Origin: Streptomyces sp. NBC_01549
GTDB lineage: Bacteria; Actinomycetota; Actinomycetes; Streptomycetales; Streptomycetaceae
Direction of reading: 5' to 3'
NCBI RefSeq assembly: GCF_026339955.1
Contig: NZ_JAPEPW010000003.1
Coordinates: forward strand, 434,001-498,000
DNA length: 64,000 nucleotides
Part shown: one piece after another, positions 45,980 to 53,851 of the stretch
Numbering within the stretch: the stretch's first letter is position 1
Layout: each line of letters starts with the position of its first letter
The notes under the pieces: model-generated
The model's database searches: none
Told to the model about the DNA's origin: nothing
The model's input: only the letters and a program-made list of their open reading frames with translations
Translations under genes and position numbers: made by a program

Positions 45980-46103
45980 CGTTGATCCCCGCAATCGGGC
46001 AGTATCCGGAGGAAGTTGGGCGACCGCCGCCGTGAGGACCGCCCAGTTCAGACCCAGCGGTAGTTCTGGTCGGTGACGGCCGGGAGCTCGGCGTTGGCGA
46101 CTT

Positions 46104-46268
46104 GGGCTCGAGGGGAGGACCGCCGTCGACACCGGCCACCAGGTGATCACCGCCATGGGCGGAGTCGACTCCGCCCGCACCACCAGCACCCTCACCGAAC
46201 TCCGCCAAGGACTCGGCAGCCACCGGCACATCAGCACCGTACGAGACTTCCTCGACTACGCCGCCTGA
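46104..46268 (+). pseudogene. C-terminal tail of an XRE/TPR-type regulator
   Basis: The frame reads GLEGRTAVDTGHQVITAMGG, VDSARTTSTLTELRQGLGSH, STVRDFLDYAA and then stop. This is the usual ending of Streptomyces XRE-family regulators with TPR-like C-terminal domains. No N-terminal part is present upstream, so it is a fragment. Confidence 0.6.
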
Positions 46269-46298
46269 GGCGCGCTACAGCGGCCCGGCCCGGGCCCG

Positions 46299-46682
46299 TC
46301 AGGTCCGCCGGCGGAACAGACTGCGGAGCCTGCCGGGCTCCTGGTCGTCGTCCCGGTCCGACTCCGCCTCTACGGCAGCCGCAGCTGCAGTGGCCACGAG
46401 GGCTGCTTCGGCGGCGGCCTTGTCACGGGTGACGTCGTCGGCACGGCAGCTCCCGCACACCGTCAGGTCTCCGGCCTCCCACCGGCTGCTGCGCCCCGTG
46501 GTCTCCTCCCAGCGGTCGTCCGTGAACTTCGCCCCGCACCGCGTGCACACCGGGCGGCTCGCCTCCCGTTCGGCAGCCCGCCGCCGTTCCTCTTCGGCTG
46601 TGGCCTGGGCGTCCTGGCGGCGGTAGAGGGCGTCGCCGTCGGGGTTGTCGAGCGCCTGGTGCAGTGTCTGCTCGAACCCTGA
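46299..46682 (-). CDS. small zinc-ribbon protein, probably 5' truncated
   Basis: The frame is open from 46682 with good codon bias: FEQTLHQALDNPDGDALYRR, a charged helix (EEERRRAAEREASRP), then a four-Cys zinc ribbon (VCTRCGAKFTDDRWEETT and LTVCGSC) and an Ala-rich helix with an acidic, Arg-rich end (LRSLFRRRT). No ATG or GTG occurs before the GTG at 46550, and a stop lies directly upstream of the frame, so either translation starts at 46550 (83 residues) or the 5' end is lost. Function unknown. Confidence 0.5.
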   Translation of the reverse strand, partial: SGFEQTLHQALDNPDGDALYRRQDAQATAEEERRRAAEREASRPVCTRCGAKFTDDRWEETTGRSSRWEAGDLTVCGSCRADDVTRDKAAAEAALVATAAAAAVEAESDRDDDQEPGRLRSLFRRRT

Positions 46683-46929
46683 GGCGGCTCATTGGCACCG
46701 GATCCGGCCGGACCGCCAGAGGAGACCGGCCCGTGGCCGCCCGACGCGGTCACCCCCCGAGCGACGGCAACCGGACACGCTCCGACCAGCGCCGATTCAT
46801 CATTACGGGGCCATACGGCCCGGGCAGCCCGTTCAGCCGCCCGGTGATCAGTAGCGTGCAGCACGTCAGCTACAGACTGCATGTCCGCGTCGCTTCGCGC
46901 GGGCTGCCCTGCGATGTGGAGGCGTTCTG

Positions 46930-47475
46930 ATGGTGCCCCTCGGCGGTCTGCTCCCCCCGATCGGCCTGGAGATTCCCTGCTCCAGCTATGCGGTCGACGT
47001 GCCGATGAAGTTCGATGCGCTCGGCCTGGTCACCCTGGACTTCAGGGGCGGCATCAGGGTCCGGGTCGAGGCCAACATCGCCGGCGGCCTCGGCGGCGTG
47101 AAGTTGAAGATCATCGGCGAGGAGTACAGCGCCGACCACCCGACCCTCGGGCGCGTGACCCTCTCGCAGGCCGACATCGACACCACCCCGCTCAGCCTGC
47201 TCGAAGTCCTCGGCAACATGCCCCCGAAGTTCAAGAACACCCTGTTCCACGACTTCACCCTCACCATCGAGAAGCCCCCGGGCGGCGGCAGTGACCCGCT
47301 GGTCCTGTCCAACACCAAGACCATGACCACCCTGAACGACAGCCTCACCGTCTTCCCCCCGCAGGGCGCCGTCTACCAGCTCCAGCAGCCCGTGGAGTTC
47401 GCCCCGGTCGGAGAGCCGAGCAAGGCCGTCGCCCAGCTCCTGCAGCTCCCGATGACCCGCTCGCACAACCCCTGA
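46930..47475 (+). CDS. conserved-looking hypothetical protein
   Basis: 181 residues, soluble, beta-rich (FDALGLVTLDFRGGIRVRVE, LKIIGEEYSADHPTLGRVTL, FHDFTLTIEKPPGG), without signal peptide, membrane helix or catalytic motif. GC third-position bias is strong over the full length, so it is a real gene. Upstream the ribosome-binding site is weak (GGAGGCGTTCTG). No family is recognised. Confidence 0.65.
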   Translation: MVPLGGLLPPIGLEIPCSSYAVDVPMKFDALGLVTLDFRGGIRVRVEANIAGGLGGVKLKIIGEEYSADHPTLGRVTLSQADIDTTPLSLLEVLGNMPPKFKNTLFHDFTLTIEKPPGGGSDPLVLSNTKTMTTLNDSLTVFPPQGAVYQLQQPVEFAPVGEPSKAVAQLLQLPMTRSHNP

Positions 47476-47801
47476 CCCCTCTTCGCGGCCCGGCGCCACG
47501 ACGCCGGCGCCCGGCCGCGAAGGCCGGTCCAGCAGCGATCTTGTACTCATGGCCAGTAAAGGCCCGTCGGGAAAACGTCGGTAACTCGCGGAAGCAGAGG
47601 AACGGCGCCGGACTCCCGGGTGTGGGTGGACGGGTTGCCCAGGGCGAGCTCGTGCGCCCAGTAGGGCCGTTCGGGCAGCTGGACGCTGTGGAATGGTGTG
47701 GGCCGCGCCAGTGCTGCCGGTTCTGTTACGCCAGCCCGGCGTTGACCGGTGCAGCGCCGACCTGGTCGAGGTGATGCTGGCTGGCCCTCTCGACCTGCGG
47801 C

Positions 47802-47871
47802 GATCCAACTTCACTGTCACAAAAGGCCACTGGTCCAACTTCGGTGGCAATCGGTCCAACTCCGCTGTCAC
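47802..47871. repeat. three iterated copies of a 19-20 base motif (IS21-like end)
   Basis: GATCCAACTTCACTGTCAC (47802), TGGTCCAACTTCGGTGGCA (47831) and CGGTCCAACTCCGCTGTCAC (47852), all in the same direction. Multiple short direct repeats of this sort are typical of IS21-family ends. No complete element is attached. The surrounding stretch 47476-48187 holds no supported gene. Confidence 0.5.
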
Positions 47872-47894
47872 AGGAGTGCGTGCGTGTGACTGTT

Positions 47895-48040
47895 GGGTGC
47901 GTTTCTTCTTGAGGGACGAGAAACACCTGGTCAACGCGTTGGTCCTCCGGAAACCGCGTCACGGTAGATCGTGTCGTTCTTCCCGGAACGACCACGTCCG
48001 TACTGGTCACCGACGAGGTCCCTCCAGAAGAAACGCACCC
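47895..48040. repeat. 23-base inverted repeat with 100-base spacer
   Basis: Arms GGGTGCGTTTCTTCTTGAGG (continuing GAC, 47895-47917) and the reverse complement at 48018-48040 match at 22 of 23 positions. The direct repeat GTGACTGTTG flanks both outer sides (47886-47895 and 48041-48050). No gene lies between the arms. It may be a small non-autonomous element (MITE) or a structured RNA. Confidence 0.55.
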
Positions 48041-48088
48041 GTGACTGTTGACGGGTGCCGCAGCCGGACCTGCTGGTCGCGTAGCGTC

Positions 48089-48131
48089 TTTGATCTCTGG
48101 TTGGCGAGTTCTTTGATTGATAGTTGGCGGC
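48089..48131 (+). repeat. left tandem terminal repeats of the nucleotidyltransferase cassette
   Basis: Two 20-base units, TTTGATCTCTGGTTGGCGAG and TTTGATTGATAGTTGGCGGC, three bases apart. The same motif in opposite orientation lies at 48831-48870 on the other side of the gene, so the two pairs form inverted ends. Confidence 0.6.
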
Positions 48132-48187
48132 TCGGAGACCCCGGTCAGTCACGCAACGTGAATAGGGTCTCCGCCCGCCGCCGTGGA

Positions 48188-48679
48188 TCAAAAGTGCGTT
48201 GCGATGCCGAAGACGCCGCGGAGTTGTGCCATGTCGTGACGATCGCGTTCCGAGGGCTCGTAGCCCTGGTGGAAGTAGACCTGCTGTTCGGCAGACAAGC
48301 ACGGGGCTGACGTCCCATGAATGGTGCCCGTCACGAAGCATGAGGACGGGTAGGTGAACGGACGCTCGGGTTCGGGTGACGCCTGCACTGCTGAGCCGTC
48401 GTCGGCAAAGACCAGCGGGTGGAGGTCAATCTCTCGTCCGTCCGGTGCCGTCACGACGAATCGGATGGGCCTCCAGTTCAGGGTCTCAACGAAACCCACC
48501 TCATGGAGGGTAGCCAACACGGCGTCTTCCTGGTCCTGCCGGTGCATCAAGTCCAGGTCCCGATGGTCTCGCGTCTGCTCGCCGACCAGAGCGTCGATCC
48601 CCCATCCTCCACCGATCCAGACGTCCGCCTTCGCTTGTCGTAGCAGGGTCAGGACGAACAACACGTCGTCAGCTGTCAT
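48188..48679 (-). CDS. nucleotidyltransferase (lincosamide/aminoglycoside nucleotidyltransferase-like)
   Basis: About 163 residues from the ATG at 48679. The active-site region is VWIGGGWGIDALVGEQTRDH followed by RDLDLMHRQD, giving the GG-W-x-D and DxD pattern of nucleotidyltransferases close to LinB/LnuA and ANT(2'')-like enzymes. A lipid-free, cytoplasmic fold follows (DGREIDLHPLVFADDGS, FHQGYEPSERDRHDMAQL). Such enzymes inactivate antibiotics by adding AMP, but many relatives have unknown substrates. The gene lies alone between inverted IS21-like repeats. No damage is visible. Confidence 0.82.
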   Translation of the reverse strand: MTADDVLFVLTLLRQAKADVWIGGGWGIDALVGEQTRDHRDLDLMHRQDQEDAVLATLHEVGFVETLNWRPIRFVVTAPDGREIDLHPLVFADDGSAVQASPEPERPFTYPSSCFVTGTIHGTSAPCLSAEQQVYFHQGYEPSERDRHDMAQLRGVFGIATHF

Positions 48680-48830
48680 CACCTGACGCAGGCTAGAAGC
48701 GTCCGCCCAGGGCCGCGAACGTTTTCCTGTCCTTCAGCCTTCCGCTGACTGGTGGTGGCAGGGGCGAGCTCGGCGTGCGCAGCAAGAACACATCTTCGAT
48801 TGACCGCACCCACAGTCACCAGACCGATCG

Positions 48831-48870
48831 CCCGCCAATCAGAAATCAAATCCGCCGACTAACCATCAAA
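48831..48870 (-). repeat. right tandem terminal repeats of the nucleotidyltransferase cassette
   Basis: Read on the minus strand, two abutting 20-base units TTTGATGGTTAGTCGGCGGA and TTTGATTTCTGATTGGCGGG. They match the left pair in motif and face it. TGTGAC just outside could be the element tip. The flanking stretch up to 48996 holds no other gene. Confidence 0.6.
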
Positions 48871-48996
48871 GTCACAGTGCGGGTGGAGGGAGGTTTCTCC
48901 CCCGTCCGACTCCGGACTTTATCCACAGGCGACCTGTCAGAAGGTGATCAAAGACGCCGTGACCGGCACGGTGATCACCTCTGTGAGGAGCTGTCC

Positions 48997-49257
48997 ATGT
49001 CCCAGACCCCCGCCGCTGCGCCGCTCGCCCCGATGTCCCCGAACGCGGTGATGACTGCCTTCCACTTCGTCCAGTCGGTTCAGGCCGGTGACACCGACAC
49101 GGCCGGCATGCTCGCGGGCGCCGAGCCGCGGCTGCGCGAGCTGCTCATAGACGTCGCCGATCGCATCGTTACCCCGATCACCGCGCTGCCCAGCGCCGCC
49201 GAGGGCGATCCGTGCACGGACTCCTTCGCCCTGGAGGCGCTCGGGCGCATCTTCTCG
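48997..49257 (+). pseudogene. hypothetical protein, N-terminal part only
   Basis: The ATG at 48997 follows GAGGAGCTGTCC. It reads MSQTPAAAPLAPMSPNAVM, FHFVQSVQAGDTDTAGMLAG, LRELLIDVADRIVTPITA, and after about 87 codons runs into reverse-transcriptase sequence. Codon bias shows it was a real gene. No family is recognised. Confidence 0.5.
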
Positions 49258-49960
49258 ACGCCGCAAGGGGCTGCCGAACTATCGTCTGGTGCGATACGCC
49301 GACGACTTCGTCGTGCTGGTGCACGGCACCAAGTCCGAAGCCGAAACACTCAAGACGGAGATCGGTGAACTGCTGGCCCGCAGACTGAAGATGACCCTCT
49401 CGGACGAGAAGACCCACATCACCCATATCAACGACGGCTTCGTCATCCTGGGATTCCACATCCAGCGGAGGCCCTGGTGCGATGGCCGTCGCGTCGTGCT
49501 CACCATTCCGTCCAAGCAGGCTTTGGCGTCGGTGATGCACAAGGTCAAGAAACTGACGGGGCGAAGTACGACGTCGCTCTCGTTGGAGGAGGTGCTGCGG
49601 TCGGTCAATCCGGTCCTTCGGGGCTGGGCTGCCTATTTCCGCTACGGCGCATCGAAGAGAACATTCTCCTACCTCGGTTGGTACGCGTGGTGGAGACTGC
49701 TTCTCTGGATTCGCTACAAGCACCCTCACCTGACCTGGAAACAGTTGCGGCGCCGCTATTACGGGGCAGACCGCATCGCAGAGGGTGGAGTCGTCCTCTA
49801 CAACCCGGCGAAGATGCGGGTCCCGCGATACACGTTTCGTGGAGCGCAGATCAGCACGCCTTACAACATCGACGAGGTTGATCCCGACGGAGCACGTTTC
49901 CGGCGGACGAACCATGACGATGTGTCCTTCGTCGGCCAGGTCAGCGAATACCTCGCCTGA
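49258..49960 (+). pseudogene. group II intron reverse transcriptase/maturase, C-terminal part
   Basis: It starts in the middle of the RT domain: RLVRYADDFVVLVHGTKSEA (the YADD active site), EKTHITHINDGFVILGFHIQ. The maturase region follows (SVNPVLRGWAAYFRYGASKR, YAWWRLLLWIRYKHPHLTWK) and it ends SFVGQVSEYLA. The N-terminal half of RT is gone. It is a different lineage from the two complete introns: it has no HNH domain and its sequence is unlike theirs. Confidence 0.88.
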
Positions 49961-50076
49961 TCCAGCGGATCACGTGGAGAGCCGGATGCTCGGCCAACGG
50001 GCACGTCCGATTCGGCGGGCGGGGACGGGAAAACCGACACCGGAAACGGTGCACGGCGTCTCGTCCCCGACCCAAC
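49961..50076 (+). mobile_element. 3' end of a truncated group II intron (domains V-VI)
   Basis: Behind the RT stop comes GAGAGCCGGATGCTCGGCC and then GGGCACGTCCGATTCGG, a domain V-like hairpin, followed by a second stem (GGACGG to CCGTCC-type pairing) and the end GTCCCCGACCCAAC. At 50077 the istB reading frame resumes. The 5' part of the intron is missing. Confidence 0.65.
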
Positions 50077-50324
50077 ATATGGAGCTGGACCGGCGCGGCG
50101 CCGAGCTGCTGTTCCAGGTTCTGACCGAGCGCGAGGAAAAGAACAGTATGGCCATCGCCTCCAACGAGTCCTTCTCTGCGTGGACCAAGACGTTCACCGA
50201 TCCTCGGCTCTGCGCGGCCATCGTGGACCGGCTCACCTTCGGCGGCAACATCATCGAGACCGGCACCGACTCTTACCGGCTCGCCCACGCCAAGGCTCGC
50301 CAGCAGGCCGCCGCCAGCACTTGA
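50077..50324 (+). pseudogene. istB: IS21-family helper ATPase IstB, C-terminal fragment
   Basis: The 3' exon of the interrupted gene reads YMELDRRGAELLFQVLTERE, then SMAIASNESFSAWTKTFTDP, LCAAIVDRLTFGGNIIETGT and SYRLAHAKARQQAAAST. This is the standard IstB ending. The intron splits the Tyr codon before MELDRRG. The Walker A half is absent. Confidence 0.85.
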
Positions 50325-50386
50325 TCACACCTGCTCCGCCGGGGCGCGCATCAGGCGACTGCCGGCACTGGAGATATGAGACTTGA

Positions 50387-50416
50387 CTCTCACAATATGT
50401 GAGAGGAAACTCTCAC
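50387..50416 (+). promoter_or_regulatory. operator-like CTCTCAC inverted repeat in front of the ArsR-type gene
   Basis: CTCTCAC (50387) and GTGAGAG (50399-50405) form a perfect palindrome with spacer AATAT; a third half-site CTCTCAC follows at 50410-50416, four bases before the ATG. TTGACT at 50383 could be a -35 box. Autorepression by the downstream regulator is inferred. Confidence 0.7.
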
Positions 50417-50419
50417 GTC

Positions 50420-51028
50420 ATGGACTCTGGTAATCGGCTGGGCGATATCGAGATCACTGATCCGCAGGCGATGCGGGCGCTGGCGCACCCGGTGCGGCTG
50501 GCGATCCTCGAACGCCTGCAGCGGCACGGGCCGGCGACGGCGACGCAACTCTCGCCCGACGTGGGAGCAACCCCGTCAGTGACCAGCTGGCATCTGCGGC
50601 ATTTGGCGGGCTTCGGCCTGGTCCGCGACGCCGAGCCCGGCCCGGACCGCCGCCAGCGGCGGTGGGAGGCGGTGGCGCGCGGCTTCCGGTTCGAGGTGCC
50701 GGAGGACCCGGACGACGAGGAGGGCAGGTCGGCCGCGCGGGTCCTGTCCCGGGAGATGTTCCTGCGCTCCGCAGACCTGCCGAACCGGTGGGCTGCCGAG
50801 GTCGAGCCCAAGCTCGAACCGGCGTGGCAGCGGCTTGCGGGTCTGTCCAACACCCGCGTCGTCGTCTCCGCCGACGAACTCGCCGCCATCGAGGACGCGA
50901 TCGAACGCATCCTCGCGCCCTACGTGACGCGTGACGAGGCCGCGCGTCCGGCCGAAGGCCGCGGCGTCCGGCTGCTGCGTTACGCCTTGCCCGAGGGCGC
51001 CGGGGATCAGACCGGCGCGACGTCATGA
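50420..51028 (+). CDS. ArsR-type winged-helix transcriptional regulator
   Basis: About 202 residues from the ATG at 50420. The N-terminal wHTH is ITDPQAMRALAHPVRLAILE, then LSPDVGATPSVTSWHLRHLA, GFGLVRDAEPGPDRRQRRWE, as in HTH_20/ArsR-like regulators fused to a C-terminal effector part (ARVLSREMFLRSADLPNRWA). The stop overlaps the start of the exporter gene (ATGA), so they form an operon. The palindrome right upstream is the probable binding site. It most likely represses the exporter until an inducer binds. Intact. Confidence 0.88.
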   Translation: MDSGNRLGDIEITDPQAMRALAHPVRLAILERLQRHGPATATQLSPDVGATPSVTSWHLRHLAGFGLVRDAEPGPDRRQRRWEAVARGFRFEVPEDPDDEEGRSAARVLSREMFLRSADLPNRWAAEVEPKLEPAWQRLAGLSNTRVVVSADELAAIEDAIERILAPYVTRDEAARPAEGRGVRLLRYALPEGAGDQTGATS

Positions 51029-52338
51029 GCGCTGCAGACCAGGCCATACCCGTATCACTGTGGCGTGACCAGCGGTTTCGTCGATTCTGGGCCGGCCAGT
51101 CGATCTCGCAGTTCGGCGACCGGATCACCGAACTGGCCCTGCCACTGATCGCGGTGGGGGCGCTGCACGCTTCGGCCAATCAGGTAGCGTGGCTGACCGC
51201 GCTCATCTGGACCCCGAATCTGCTCGCGATCGTCCTCGGTGCCTGGGTCGACCACCGCATCCACAAGCGGCGCCTGATGGTTCTCGCCGACCTGGTGCGC
51301 GCCGCAGTACTGCTCTCCCTCCCCGCTGCCTATCTGCTGGGGGCGGTGACACTTGGTCAGTTGTATGCCGTGGCGTTACTGACCGGCGCCGCAGGGGTGC
51401 TGTTCAACACCGCCTATCCGCCGTTCTTCGCCCACCTGGTGCCCCGGTCGTCCTACGTCGACGCGAACAGCAAGCTCAGTGCCAGCCGTTCCGCGTCATT
51501 CGTCGCCGGCCCGGCGATCGGTGGTGTTCTGGTCCAGGCGTTGACCGCTCCCGTCGCCGTCGTCGTCGACGCCCTGACGTTCCTGGCGTCCGCGATTCTG
51601 GTCGGTCGGGTTTCGATCGATAAACCGCCAGCCGCCCCTGACCAAGCGACGCCCCGGCTGCTGCGGCGTGCCAAGGAGGGACTGGTGTTCGTCATCCGTC
51701 ACCCGGTGCTGCGGGCGAGCCTCGGGTGCGCGGCGACCGTCAACTTCTTCACCTTTGTCGCGGGCAGCGGACTGATCGTGCTGTTCGCCAGCCGGAACCT
51801 CGGACTGACCGCGGGAGTCATCGGCATGGCGTTCGGGATCGGCGCCACCGGCTCGCTCCTTGGCGCGGTGATCGCCCCGAAGGTCTCGCGAAGGCTCGGC
51901 GTGGGCCTCAGCATCGTCGTGGGCGCTGTGTTGTTCCCGGCACCGATCGCCATCGCCGCTGCTGCGGGCGGCCCCCTCTGGGCTCGCGCCGGAGCCTTGG
52001 CCCTGGCCGAGTTCCTCTCCGGCGTCGGCGTCATGCTGTTCGACGTCAACCTCAACTCCCTTCAGGCGGACGTGATCCCCGATGGCATGCGCAGTCGAGT
52101 GGCCGGCGCGTACAGCACGATCAATTACGGCTTACGCCCTGTGGGCGCCGTCCTCGGCGGCCTCCTCGCCACCCTCATCGGCCTCCGGGTGACCCTCCTC
52201 ATCGGGGCCGTCGGCGGAGCGCTGTCGCTGCTCTGGCTGCTGCCCTCGCCGATACCACGCATCCACTCCCTGACTCCCGACAATCCGGTAGCTGCAGACA
52301 GCGACACGGACTCGGACGCGCGACCAGTGCCTTCCTGA
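51025..52338 (+). CDS. MFS exporter (EntS/MFS_3-type)
   Basis: 437 residues with about twelve membrane helices. The start is RRFWAGQSISQFGDRITELA, the usual beginning of MFS_3 exporters; the helix 2-3 loop is LGAWVDHRIHKRRLMVLADL. A central loop (DKPPAAPDQATPRLLRRAKE) separates the halves. It overlaps the ArsR-type gene by four bases. Relatives export macrolides, siderophores or other drugs. It is the main resistance-like cargo of the IS6-bounded segment, though the substrate is unknown. The 191 bases after it hold no gene. Confidence 0.9.
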   Translation: MSAADQAIPVSLWRDQRFRRFWAGQSISQFGDRITELALPLIAVGALHASANQVAWLTALIWTPNLLAIVLGAWVDHRIHKRRLMVLADLVRAAVLLSLPAAYLLGAVTLGQLYAVALLTGAAGVLFNTAYPPFFAHLVPRSSYVDANSKLSASRSASFVAGPAIGGVLVQALTAPVAVVVDALTFLASAILVGRVSIDKPPAAPDQATPRLLRRAKEGLVFVIRHPVLRASLGCAATVNFFTFVAGSGLIVLFASRNLGLTAGVIGMAFGIGATGSLLGAVIAPKVSRRLGVGLSIVVGAVLFPAPIAIAAAAGGPLWARAGALALAEFLSGVGVMLFDVNLNSLQADVIPDGMRSRVAGAYSTINYGLRPVGAVLGGLLATLIGLRVTLLIGAVGGALSLLWLLPSPIPRIHSLTPDNPVAADSDTDSDARPVPS

Positions 52339-52529
52339 CCCGCCGTCGAACCATCCGGGTCCGAGCGGAGACCTCCCGAACCCGACGGCCGGCACATACA
52401 TGCCGGGCCGCGGTCGCCCAGCGCGGATAGTGCTTGGGCGCCCCGTGGCATCGCCCTCGTGGATCGGATCCGTGATCCGCTGCGAGGGTAGAGGGTGGGG
52501 CCAAAATACTCGTTCAGATCATTTCCCGA

Positions 52530-53391
52530 GGCGTTGTCACGTTGTTGGGTGCGTGACTGTCTGATGGTGCGTCGGGGTGTGGTGGGTCTGCGGTCCGGGC
52601 CTGTGTTCAGGCCGTGGCGGGCAGGCTGGCAGTGCCGGTGATCTGGTCCCAGATGGCGAAGCGGATGGTCATCTCGGCGCGGTGGTCGAAGGCTGTCATC
52701 AGGTGGCGGTGGGGTCGGAAGTGGGGTGAGATGCCGCTGAACGCGGACAGGAACCGCTGGGCTCCACCGGTACTGCGGAAGCCCTTCATCGCGCGTTCAC
52801 GCTGCCTGGTGGGCTGGTGGCTGTTCTCGGCCCGGTTGTTCAGTCCCTTGTGCGAGCGGTGCTCGACGGAGGACATGACCTCACGGTGGGCCGCGCCGTA
52901 GGAACGCAGCTTGTCCGTGACGACCCCCCGCGGCACCGCACGCGTCCTCTTCATCAGACGGCGGAAGAAGCGCCGGGCCGCGGCCTTGTCCCGCCGGTTC
53001 TGCACGAGGATGTCGAGCACGTTGCCGTCCTGGTCGACGGCCCGCCACAGGTACTTCAGCTCCCCGTTGACCTTGATGAACACCTCGTCCAGATGCCATT
53101 TATCCCCGGGCCGGGGACGGCGGCGGCGCAGTCCGTTCGCGTAGGCCTGGCCGAACGTGGCGCACCAGCGGCGGATCGTTTCGTAGGAGACGATGACGCC
53201 TCGCTGGAGCAGCAGCTCCTCGACCTCGCGGAAGCTGAGCGGGAAGCGGAAGTACAGCCACACACAGTGCGAGATCACCTCGACCGGGTACCGGTCCCCC
53301 TGTACGACGGCGACGCACTCCCCACCGACAACCCCCCTACAGCAGATCAACCCGAAGATCATCCCACCCGGTCAGCCAACGTGACAGCGCC
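52530..53391 (-). mobile_element. IS6-family element, complete copy (minus strand)
   Basis: 862 bp between GGCGTTGTCACGTTG and CAACGTGACAGCGCC, almost identical to the plus-strand copy at 33720 but one base shorter. No target duplication (TTTCCCGA against GCTTCACC). It cuts an IS3 orfA on its right side. Confidence 0.92.
52607..53362 (-). CDS. IS6-family transposase with altered N-terminus
   Basis: All catalytic motifs are present (DKWHLDEVFIKVNGELKYLW, GVVTDKLRSYGAAHREVMSS, NRAENSHQPTRQRER). A one-base deletion near 53297 (GGGGGACC where the others have GGGGGCACC) shifts the normal start out of frame. The remaining open frame begins at an upstream ATG in the element's non-coding end (MIFGLICCRGVVGGE), 251 codons. 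Whether this protein is made or active is uncertain. Confidence 0.8.
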   Translation of the reverse strand: MIFGLICCRGVVGGECVAVVQGDRYPVEVISHCVWLYFRFPLSFREVEELLLQRGVIVSYETIRRWCATFGQAYANGLRRRRPRPGDKWHLDEVFIKVNGELKYLWRAVDQDGNVLDILVQNRRDKAAARRFFRRLMKRTRAVPRGVVTDKLRSYGAAHREVMSSVEHRSHKGLNNRAENSHQPTRQRERAMKGFRSTGGAQRFLSAFSGISPHFRPHRHLMTAFDHRAEMTIRFAIWDQITGTASLPATA

Positions 53392-53551
53392 GCTTCACCC
53401 AGTTCCGCAGCGCCTCGCGGGACCCGATGCCGAGCTTCTCGGCCACCGCCTGCAGAGCGGCCGTCTCGTTCGGGTGGTCATCGCGCACCTCGGCGACCAT
53501 GCGCACCGCACGGCGGCGGAGCTCAAGGGGGTAACGGGAAGGTCGTGCCAT
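53392..53551 (-). pseudogene. IS3-family OrfA, N-terminal fragment
   Basis: The ATG at 53551 opens MARPSRYPLELRRRAVRMVA, then NETAALQAVAEKLGIGSREA and LRNWVKR, the HTH of IS3 OrfA. It stops at the IS6 edge. Confidence 0.8.
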
Positions 53552-53851
53552 GACTCGATCATTTCATGAAATCGAGTCTCCATTCGAGCCGGGGCGGTTC
53601 AGCCCTGCACCTTGATGCGCAGTTGGAGGGCTCACCGGTCACCTGACTGCGAACCGTCCGCGGACGAGCCGACCGCCAGAGGGCCGAATGCGCGCCATTA
53701 CTGTCCACATCTGCGGCCAGGCACACGCGGCCCCTGTGAGTTGAAGACATCAGGAAATGCCCGTGGATCGACCCGGCCCCGAGTGCCTCGCCCCGCGGGA
53801 AGGCGTCTGAGGTGCACGGCGGCGGCCCAACCGAACAGAAGGCGATCAATA

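Noticed and set aside
45538..46035. An Arg/Pro-rich plus-strand frame over the phosphotransferase
   Set aside because: Composition typical of an out-of-frame GC-rich shadow; the minus strand has the HGDLHWAN motif.
18290..53399. Target duplications for the four complete IS6 copies
   Set aside because: The 8-base flanks were compared and none match (GGTGTAGG/GGCCCTGC, CCCTCAAC/CTTCGGAC, CGACCGGC/GTGTACCC, TTTCCCGA/GCTTCACC).
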